A stretch of 7,503 nt of DNA, from contig CAYZJD010000236.1 in assembly GCA_964478455.1 (NCBI GenBank), forward strand, positions 1 through 7,503, written 5' to 3'. A program made the translations under genes and the position numbers. This DNA comes from CAYZJD01 sp964478455 (GTDB lineage: Bacteria > Acidobacteriota > Terriglobia > Bryobacterales > Bryobacteraceae). Below, piece by piece: positions 1 to 5,232 of this stretch. The notes below the pieces were generated by a model. That model saw nothing but the letters and a program-made list of their open reading frames with translations, was not told where the DNA came from and searched no databases. How positions within the stretch are numbered: position 1 is the stretch's first letter; every line of letters starts with the position of its first letter.

Positions 1-2
1 TC

Positions 3-350
3 ATGACCGCGCTCAGCCTCGTGCTGATCGCCTTCGTGCTGCGATCGGTGCGGCGGGCCCACATCCGCGTCGAGTACTCGGTAAGCTGGCTCGGGGCCGC
101 CGTCACGCTGCTCGTGCTATCCCGCTCGCGCGGGGCGCTCGAATCCGCGGCCGCGTACCTCGGCATTGCCGATCCCCCGCTCGCCGTCGTGTTTCTCGCT
201 GGCTGTCTGTTTCTGATCGTTTTCTATCGATTCTCGATCGTCATCTCGGACCTGAAAGACGCCAACATTTCCCTGGCCCAGCGGGTGGCAATTCTCGAGT
301 ACCACCTGCGCGAGCAGAATGAAAGCCGCCAAACGCAAGCCTCCCGCTAG
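3..350 (+). CDS. DUF2304 family small membrane protein (possibly 5'-truncated by the window edge)
   Basis: This 115-residue protein matches the DUF2304 pattern. It has a first hydrophobic helix (about 1-14), a basic RRAHIRVEYS stretch (17-26) after it, a second helix (about 27-40), a short loop with an LGIADPP-like turn (53-59), and a third helix (about 60-80). A polar, probably coiled-coil tail (about 82-110) contains SDLKDANISLAQRVAILE. DUF2304 genes commonly sit beside polyprenyl-phosphate sugar transferases and other envelope glycosyltransferases, which fits the next two genes; the biochemical role is not known. The helix before the basic motif is rather short for the family and the ATG lies two bases from the edge. 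The true start may therefore lie upstream, outside the window. The last 32 bp overlap the start of the next gene, so the two are probably translationally coupled. Family call fairly sure; start uncertain. Confidence 0.8.
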   Translation: MTALSLVLIAFVLRSVRRAHIRVEYSVSWLGAAVTLLVLSRSRGALESAAAYLGIADPPLAVVFLAGCLFLIVFYRFSIVISDLKDANISLAQRVAILEYHLREQNESRQTQASR

Positions 351-2043
351 CGCCACGGCCGCTTTCGAGCTGAAGGCCTGGCATGTCGCCGCCGGCGCCC
401 TCGGCGCGGTTCTGGCCGCCATCACGGTCTACCAGCCCGCGCTCAACGGCCCGTTCGTTTTCGACGACCAGTATCTCCCGTTCTACCAGCCCGGTTTCTC
501 CGAGAAGCCGATGATCCAGGCCATCGCCGGCGTCCGTCCGCTGCTCATGCTCAGCTTCTGGCTCAACCAGCGCATCTCGGGATTCGAGCCCGCAAGTTAT
601 CACCTGTTCAATGTTCTGTTCCACGCCGCCGCCGGCCTGCTTGTGTTTCTGATCATCCGCAGAGTGGCTGGCTGGGCGGGAGAGCAGGGCGGAAGGCGTG
701 AAGTGCTGGCGGCGTTCGGAGGCGCCGTTTTCCTGCTCCATCCCATTCAGACCGAGGCGGTTGCCTATGTTGCCAGCAGGTCGGAGAACCTCAGTGTGCT
801 TTTCTTCCACGCTGCCCTGGCGCTCTTTATGTACCGTGGATCACAGGCCGTCTCCTGGCCCGTGGCCGCTGGAGTCCTCCTGCTTTACGGCGCAGCCGCT
901 TCCACCAAAGAGCACACCGTGGTCCTTCCGGCCTTGCTCCTGCTGACGGACTACTTCTGGAATCCGGGCTTCTCTTTCTCCGGAATCCGCCGCAACTGGC
1001 GCCTCTATACCCTGGTCGCCGCCGCCGGCCTCGCTGCTCTTCGCTGGGTCTGGAAGATCCTCGGAGAGGCCCAGACCGCGGGATTCGGCATGGCGGGCCT
1101 CACCTGGGACCGGTATTTCTACACCCAGTGCCGCGCCTTGTGGCAATACTTCTGCATGTTCGTAATACCGCTCGGGCAGAATGCGGACTATGACTATCCG
1201 ATCTCCCGCACGCTCCTCGATCGCGGCGCGGTCATCGGGCTTGCGGCGCTTCTGGTTCTGGTTGCCGGCGCGATCCGGTTCCGCCGGCGCTTTCCTCTCG
1301 CCTCCTACGGGGTGCTCGCCGCGCTCCTTCTCTTCGCGCCGACGTCCTCCTTCGTGCCGATCAGAGACACCTTGGCGGAACGCCGTCTGTACCTGCCGAT
1401 GATCGGGCTGCTGCTCGTTCCGCTGGAGTTCCTCCGGCGCTCGAAGGCGAACACTATTCGGCTGAGCGCCGTTTTGGCCGCCATTCTGCTTGCGGCCGGC
1501 GTGCTCACCTACCGCCGGTGCCTGGTTTGGTCGAGCGAAACAGCGCTGTGGGAGGACGTCGTGGCAAAGTCGCCGGAGAACGGCCGCGCCCGCTTCCAGC
1601 TTGGCATGGCGTCCTATGCCGAGGGACGCTGCTCGGATGCCATCGAGCAATACCGCGCGGCAGCTGGCATCCACAAGCCCGGCTACACCCTGCTCCTCGA
1701 TTGGGGGCTCGCCGAGGATTGCCTCGGCCGTCCCGAAGCGGCTCTAGCGAAATTGCGCGAGGCGGCCGCCCTCGAGCGCACGGCCCACGTTTACTCGCTC
1801 ATCGGCATGATTTATGGCAAGACCGGCCGCGCCGCGGAATCCCTGGAGGCCATCGAGACCGCCCTCGGCATCGATCCCGGCTACGACATGGCTTACTTCT
1901 ACCGCGGCAACCTGCGCGCTTCGGCAGGCGATTGGGCCTCGGCGGCGGAAGACTACCGGCAGGCCGTGCGGCTCAATCCTCACAATGAGGTTGCGCGCCA
2001 GGCGCTCGTGCGCGCCGAGACAAACCTGCGATTGCGAAAATAG
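319..2043 (+). CDS. TMTC-like polytopic GT-C glycosyltransferase with C-terminal TPR repeats
   Basis: A 574-residue membrane protein with a basic N-terminus, many hydrophobic helices from about 22 to 398, and a soluble tail from about 400. An FDD motif at 48-50, in the first extracytoplasmic loop, is where GT-C enzymes carry their catalytic acidic residues. Also seen are RPLLMLSFWLN (73-83), YHLFNVLFH (94-102), LLHPIQTEAVAYVASRSE (139-156), STKEH (195-199) and AERRLYLP (353-360). These resemble the conserved blocks of eukaryotic TMTC O-mannosyltransferases and their bacterial relatives (DUF1736 type). The tail (about 422-570) reads as four or so TPR units, for example around AAESLEAIETALGIDP (505-520) and YFYRGNLRASAGDWASAAEDY (526-546). 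It probably moves a sugar from a polyprenyl-phosphate donor to an acceptor outside the inner membrane, with the TPRs binding a partner or substrate. Sugar and acceptor cannot be read from the sequence. The ATG at 319 has only a weak Shine-Dalgarno, but it places basic residues before the first helix. Confidence 0.85.
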   Translation: MKAAKRKPPASATAAFELKAWHVAAGALGAVLAAITVYQPALNGPFVFDDQYLPFYQPGFSEKPMIQAIAGVRPLLMLSFWLNQRISGFEPASYHLFNVLFHAAAGLLVFLIIRRVAGWAGEQGGRREVLAAFGGAVFLLHPIQTEAVAYVASRSENLSVLFFHAALALFMYRGSQAVSWPVAAGVLLLYGAAASTKEHTVVLPALLLLTDYFWNPGFSFSGIRRNWRLYTLVAAAGLAALRWVWKILGEAQTAGFGMAGLTWDRYFYTQCRALWQYFCMFVIPLGQNADYDYPISRTLLDRGAVIGLAALLVLVAGAIRFRRRFPLASYGVLAALLLFAPTSSFVPIRDTLAERRLYLPMIGLLLVPLEFLRRSKANTIRLSAVLAAILLAAGVLTYRRCLVWSSETALWEDVVAKSPENGRARFQLGMASYAEGRCSDAIEQYRAAAGIHKPGYTLLLDWGLAEDCLGRPEAALAKLREAAALERTAHVYSLIGMIYGKTGRAAESLEAIETALGIDPGYDMAYFYRGNLRASAGDWASAAEDYRQAVRLNPHNEVARQALVRAETNLRLRK

Positions 2044-2051
2044 CGCCTCCC

Positions 2052-3161
2052 ATGCGCATCGGCGTCAACGCGCTCTATCTCATTCCCGGCGGCGTCGGCG
2101 GAACGGAAATCTATCTCCGCTATCTGCTTGCGGCCATCGCGGAAATCGACTCCGTCAACGAGTACGTCGTCTTCACCAATCGCGAGACTCCTGCGGAACT
2201 CTTCCCCTCGAAGCCTAACTTCCGGATCTCTCCCCAGCCGGTCCACGCTCTTAGCCGGCCCGCGCGCATCCTGTGGGAGCAGACCGGCCTGCCGCTGGCC
2301 GTCCGCCGCCAGCGCATCGATGTTCTCTTCAACCCCGGCTTCACCTCGCCCGCAATGTGCCCGTGCCCCACGGTCACGGTCTTCCACGACTTGCAGCACA
2401 AGCGACACCCGGAGTACTTCCGCTGGTTCGACCTTCCGTTCTGGCGGTTCTTCCTGTGGCAGGCCGCGCACCGGTCCACGCTGTTGATCGCCGTTTCGGA
2501 AGCCACCCGCGCCGACCTGCTGCGCTACTACCGGCTTCGGCCGGAGAAGATCCGGCTCATCGCCGAGGGTGTGGATGAGCGCTTCTTCGACATCGGCCGG
2601 CGCCGGCGTGCGAGCGCGGCCGAGCCGTACTTGCTCGTGGTGTCCACGCTCCATCCGCACAAGAACCTGGACCGCCTCATCCGTGTCTTCGCCCAGTTCC
2701 GGAAAGTGCAGCACGCATTCCGCCTCGTCATCGCCGGGATGCGCGGGTTCCACTCGGACACGGTCGAGCGCGCCATCGCCGAATGCGGGCTGCGGGATTC
2801 AGTGCAACTTACCGGCTGGCTCCCGCGCGGGGAGCTGTATGGGCTCTTCGAGCGTGCCTGGGCGTTTCTCTATCCGACGACCTTCGAGGGCTTCGGCCTG
2901 CCCGTTCTCGAAGCTCTCGCCGCCGGCGTGCCCGCTGCCTGCTCCGACATCGAGCCTGTCCGCTCCATCGCCGGCGATGCGGCTCTCCGTTTTGATCCAT
3001 TGGACGATTCCGCCATTCTTCAGGCGATGGTTCGCCTCGTCTCGGACGATCCGTTACGCGCCCGCCTGGCCGAGGAGGGCCCGCGACGCGCTGGCGCCTT
3101 CTCCTGGCGCAAGGCCGCCGTGGCCACGCTCGACGCTCTCCGCGAAGCAGCGCGGCTATAA
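2052..3161 (+). CDS. Glycosyltransferase family 4 (GT-B fold)
   Basis: At 369 residues this is the normal length for a GT4 enzyme. The N-terminal domain opens with MRIGVNALYL and a glycine-rich GGVGGTE loop (13-19), contains TVTVFHDLQH (107-116), and ends near LLIAVSEATRADLLRYY (144-160). The C-terminal nucleotide-sugar domain starts at PYLLVVSTLHPHKNLDRLI (192-210), where K204 is the usual phosphate-binding lysine. It continues with RLVIAG (224-229) and VQLTGWLP (251-258), and carries the EX7E motif as E279 and E287 within FEGFGLPVLEALAAGVP. Such enzymes are cytosolic or membrane-associated retaining transferases that build glycans from nucleotide sugars; the sugar is not predictable here. 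The ATG lies 8 bp after the preceding stop with no clear Shine-Dalgarno, which suggests coupling to the upstream gene. The stop codon lies inside a TATAAT sequence that probably serves the next gene. Confidence 0.93.
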   Translation: MRIGVNALYLIPGGVGGTEIYLRYLLAAIAEIDSVNEYVVFTNRETPAELFPSKPNFRISPQPVHALSRPARILWEQTGLPLAVRRQRIDVLFNPGFTSPAMCPCPTVTVFHDLQHKRHPEYFRWFDLPFWRFFLWQAAHRSTLLIAVSEATRADLLRYYRLRPEKIRLIAEGVDERFFDIGRRRRASAAEPYLLVVSTLHPHKNLDRLIRVFAQFRKVQHAFRLVIAGMRGFHSDTVERAIAECGLRDSVQLTGWLPRGELYGLFERAWAFLYPTTFEGFGLPVLEALAAGVPAACSDIEPVRSIAGDAALRFDPLDDSAILQAMVRLVSDDPLRARLAEEGPRRAGAFSWRKAAVATLDALREAARL

Positions 3162-3162
3162 T
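3157..3162 (+). promoter_or_regulatory. Candidate -10 promoter element for the alpha/beta hydrolase gene
   Basis: A perfect TATAAT stands out in very GC-rich sequence, 23 nt before the ATG at 3186, and overlaps the TAA stop of the glycosyltransferase (3159-3161). No recognisable -35 hexamer is seen 16-18 bp upstream. If active, transcription would start near 3169 and give a leader of under 20 nt that still carries the AGGGGG at 3173-3178. Position and perfect match support it; activity is inferred. Confidence 0.5.
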
Positions 3163-3172
3163 CGACTGGTAC

Positions 3173-3178
3173 AGGGGG
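3173..3178 (+). promoter_or_regulatory. Ribosome binding site of the alpha/beta hydrolase gene
   Basis: AGGGGG lies 7 nt before the ATG at 3186 and is the purine-rich stretch that fixes this start. The preceding two genes of the window have no comparable signal. Confidence 0.55.
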
Positions 3179-3185
3179 TTCCGCC

Positions 3186-4139
3186 ATGGTTCGCATCCTC
3201 GTTGCGCTCTTCTGCCTGGTCCCGCTACTGTCTGCCGAGGCCGCTTCCATCGACGAGCTTCGCCGCCTGTTCGACTACGACGCGAAGGCGCCGCTCGACG
3301 CCAAGGAATCGTGGCTCTCCGAGCGCAACAAGGTCAGATTGTACGAGCTGAACTACGCGAGCCCGAAGGGTGGACGGGTGACGGGTTACCTGCTCTCTCC
3401 TTCGGGCGAGGGCCCTTACGCCGGCATCGTGTTCGGACACTGGGGACCCGGCAACCGCACCGAGTTTCTCCCCGAGGCGCAGTTGTTCGCCGAAGCGGGC
3501 GCTGTGTGCGTGCTCATCGATTACCCCTGGACCCGGCCCGCGCCGTGGCGCCGCCCCTTGGCCGACCTCGACAATCCCGAGGCGGACCGCGAGGCTTACA
3601 TCCAGGCGGTGGTGGATCTGCGCCGCGCCTTCGATCTTCTGAGTGGCAGGGCCGACCTCGACCCTCGCCGCCTGGCTTACATCGGTCATAGCTTTGGCGC
3701 GCAGTGGGGAGCGATCCTCTCCGCTATCGAGGATCGCGTCCAGGCCGCCGTTCTCGCGGGCGGCATCCCCGATCTTGCCTCGATCTACCTCGAAAGCGAC
3801 GAGCCGGCCGTGGTCAGCGAACGCCAGAAACGCAAGCAGGACGTCGAAAAGTATCTCCGGGTCAACGAAAGCCTCAACGCCGTCAACTACGTGCCCCATG
3901 CCGCGCCCACTCCGCTGCTGTTTCAGTTCGCCCGTTTCGAGCGCTATTTCAACGAGGCGGCTATGAAACGGTACGCCGCGGCTGCATCAGAGCCGAAACA
4001 CGTCCTTTGGTATGACACGGGCCACGAGTTGAACGACATCCAGGCGCTGACCGACCGCGCCGCGTTCCTCGAGCCGAAGCTCCGCCTGAAGCCCATGCGC
4101 CCGCTGATCGAGAAACGCCTGAAGCCGGCGCTGAAGTAA
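3186..4139 (+). CDS. Secreted dienelactone-hydrolase-like alpha/beta hydrolase
   Basis: A 317-residue protein with a short signal peptide: R3, a hydrophobic core over about 4-16, and a likely cleavage near SAEAA (16-20). The alpha/beta hydrolase fold is visible as YAGIVFGHWGPGN (78-90, HW of the oxyanion region), GAVCVLIDYPW (105-115) and the nucleophile elbow GHSFGA (167-172), with S169 as catalytic serine. H280 in DTGHELND (277-284) is the expected catalytic histidine. The acid should lie after the strand PLLFQF (243-248); E252 in RFERYF is the best candidate, replacing the more usual Asp. Size and motifs suit the dienelactone hydrolase or prolyl-oligopeptidase-like group. Substrate unknown; the protein probably acts in the periplasm on an ester or similar bond. 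It has its own candidate promoter and is followed by about 99 bp without a gene, so it may be a single-gene unit. Confidence 0.85.
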   Translation: MVRILVALFCLVPLLSAEAASIDELRRLFDYDAKAPLDAKESWLSERNKVRLYELNYASPKGGRVTGYLLSPSGEGPYAGIVFGHWGPGNRTEFLPEAQLFAEAGAVCVLIDYPWTRPAPWRRPLADLDNPEADREAYIQAVVDLRRAFDLLSGRADLDPRRLAYIGHSFGAQWGAILSAIEDRVQAAVLAGGIPDLASIYLESDEPAVVSERQKRKQDVEKYLRVNESLNAVNYVPHAAPTPLLFQFARFERYFNEAAMKRYAAAASEPKHVLWYDTGHELNDIQALTDRAAFLEPKLRLKPMRPLIEKRLKPALK

Positions 4140-4201
4140 CGAGAGGCCGAGGGAGCTCCGGCTGCCCGACGCCCGAATCCACAAGCCACAGGCCTCCTCC
4201 G

Positions 4202-4210
4202 TGATATACT
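4202..4210 (+). promoter_or_regulatory. Candidate extended -10 promoter for the three small membrane-protein genes
   Basis: TGATATACT fits the extended -10 form TGnTATACT, with the hexamer at 4205-4210, 28 nt before the ATG at 4239. No good -35 is seen, which is tolerated by extended -10 promoters. It lies in the only real gap between the hydrolase gene and the small genes. The rest of that gap (4140-4201) shows nothing convincing beyond a GGAGCTCC palindrome. Confidence 0.5.
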
Positions 4211-4224
4211 GCCCCCCGAACTCC

Positions 4225-4229
4225 AGGAG
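4225..4229 (+). promoter_or_regulatory. Ribosome binding site of the TM2-domain gene
   Basis: AGGAG lies 9 nt before the ATG at 4239 and confirms that start; the zinc-ribbon cysteines begin only two codons later. Confidence 0.65.
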
Positions 4230-4238
4230 TCATCCGCC

Positions 4239-4610
4239 ATGTTCTGCAACAAGTGCGGCGCGGAACTCGAGGCGACAGCCGCCTTCTGTGGCAAGTGCGG
4301 CGCTCCCACCGGGGCCGCCGCTCAGGCGCCGCCCGCCGCGCCACCCTCTCCTCCACCGGCCACCGGCCCCGTGCTCAAATCCAAGCTCGCCGCCGGGCTG
4401 CTCGGCATCTTCCTCGGCTGCCTCGGGATCCATCGCTTCTATCTCGGCTACAACGCCATTGGCGTCGCCCAGTTGATCCTCGGCGTGCTCGGCGTCTTCA
4501 CCTGCGGCGTAACGGCGATCATCTCGGGCATCTGGGGCCTCGTCGAAGGCATCCTCATTCTGACGGGCTCCATCAACCGCGACGCGCAAGGGAATCCGCT
4601 CACCGAGTAG
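4239..4610 (+). CDS. Zinc-ribbon plus TM2-domain membrane protein
   Basis: A 123-residue protein in three parts. The N-terminus is a short zinc ribbon with CNKCG and CGKCG knuckles (C3, C6, C17, C20). A flexible linker rich in Ala and Pro follows (about 24-44). The rest (about 47-112) is a TM2 domain: a first helix with LLGIFLGCLGIHRFYLGY (54-71), whose GIHRFYLG is the family signature, then helices over 73-88 and 90-110 ending IWGLVEGILIL (98-108). TM2 proteins are small inner-membrane proteins of unsettled function. The zinc ribbon would be cytoplasmic and could mediate protein contacts. It is the first gene of a tight group of three; the next ATG follows 3 nt after the stop. Domain calls are firm, the cellular role is not known. 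Confidence 0.92.
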   Translation: MFCNKCGAELEATAAFCGKCGAPTGAAAQAPPAAPPSPPPATGPVLKSKLAAGLLGIFLGCLGIHRFYLGYNAIGVAQLILGVLGVFTCGVTAIISGIWGLVEGILILTGSINRDAQGNPLTE

Positions 4611-4613
4611 GAC

Positions 4614-4985
4614 ATGACTCCCGTCTTGTCCAGTCCAGCCGGCCGTGATGCCCGCGTCGCTTTTCTCATCGTTTGGCTGATCCTCGGCGCCGTGGCGTTC
4701 GCGACCGTCCTCGCGCCCTTGGTGCTTTCCGAGGATTCGGTCGCGCGGCTCACGCCCGTCTGCGTCTGGAAGGCGAAACTGAACCGCGAGTGTCCCGGCT
4801 GCGGCCTTACCCGCAGCTTTCTGCTCATCGCCCGCGGCCGGATCGAGGATGCGTCTGCGATGAACCGCGCCGGGCCGCCGCTCTATGCGGCGTTCACGGC
4901 GAACGGTGTGGTTCTCATGGCGTGGCTCGCGCGCCGGATCGTCATGACACGAAAACCAAAAGGAGGTGTCGCGTGCAGATACTGA
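4614..4985 (+). CDS. DUF2752 family membrane protein
   Basis: A 123-residue protein with a hydrophobic helix over about 15-38, the DUF2752 hallmark CPGCGLTRSF (60-69), the conserved RGRIEDASAMNRAGP stretch (74-88) and a second helix (about 90-107), ending in a basic tail. The CPGCG cysteines could bind a metal or form a redox-active pair, but the function of the family is not established. DUF2752 genes are often found next to TM2 genes, as here, so a shared membrane role is plausible. The ATG lies 3 nt after the TM2 stop with almost no Shine-Dalgarno, so translation is probably coupled. The final codons (KGGVACRY) are written over the ribosome binding site and first codons of the next gene. 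Confidence 0.87.
   Translation: MTPVLSSPAGRDARVAFLIVWLILGAVAFATVLAPLVLSEDSVARLTPVCVWKAKLNRECPGCGLTRSFLLIARGRIEDASAMNRAGPPLYAAFTANGVVLMAWLARRIVMTRKPKGGVACRY
4960..4968 (+). promoter_or_regulatory. Strong Shine-Dalgarno deciding a GTG start
   Basis: AAGGAGGTG lies within the 3' end of the DUF2752 gene and is a near-complete complement of the 16S rRNA 3' end. Its AGGAGG core (4961-4966) is 6 nt before the GTG at 4973. It is the strongest ribosome binding site in the window and overrides the absence of an ATG. Confidence 0.85.
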
Positions 4986-5221
4986 GTCTCGTTTGGGGGA
5001 TCCTGGCCATCATCGGCATGCTGGTGTTCTTCCTCCCTTGCCTCGGCGCGTTCAACTGGCTGCACATCCCGTTCTCCGCCGTCGGCCTCATCATTAGCAT
5101 CGTCGCTCTGGCTACGGCGAAAACGCCGAACCGCACCGGGGCGGTCGTCGGCATCGTCTGCTGTTCCATCGCCATTGTGCTTGGCCTCATCCGCCTCGCC
5201 GTCGGCGGCGGCGTGCTCTGA
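4973..5221 (+). CDS. Small hydrophobic membrane protein of unknown function (GTG start)
   Basis: An 82-residue protein that I do not recognise with certainty; it loosely resembles short DUF4190-like membrane proteins. It has helices over about 5-24 (LVWGILAIIGMLVFFLPCLG), 34-49 and 57-76, with a short basic loop TAKTPNRT (48-55) between the last two. The frame stays open far upstream, but only the GTG at 4973 has a Shine-Dalgarno, and the hydrophobic character begins exactly there. It overlaps the DUF2752 gene by 13 bp in another frame. Together with the two genes before it, it forms a run of three tiny inner-membrane proteins, probably one transcript. The much stronger binding site suggests it is made in greater amount than its two neighbours. 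Confidence 0.75.
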   Translation: MQILSLVWGILAIIGMLVFFLPCLGAFNWLHIPFSAVGLIISIVALATAKTPNRTGAVVGIVCCSIAIVLGLIRLAVGGGVL

Positions 5222-5232
5222 GCCGTCCGCTC

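Noticed and set aside
241..810. Long open frames on the minus strand (also 841-1674, 1980-2753, 3225-3899, 6598-7236)
   Set aside because: They are antisense to well-supported genes, have low-complexity Arg/Gly/Ala-rich translations without recognisable domains, and arise from the high third-position GC of the real genes.
4152..4159. GGAGCTCC palindrome as an operator
   Set aside because: A single 8-bp palindrome with no second copy and no link to a regulator in the window.
4143..4196. GAGGCC and GGCCTC inverted arms between the hydrolase and TM2 genes
   Set aside because: Six-bp arms 42 nt apart with no extension and no T-run; expected by chance in GC-rich sequence.
4673..4972. An ATG-started, 182-residue version of the 82-residue membrane protein
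   Set aside because: The extra 100 residues are an Arg/Pro/Ala-rich shadow of the DUF2752 gene. The GTG at 4973 has a near-perfect Shine-Dalgarno and starts the hydrophobic protein.
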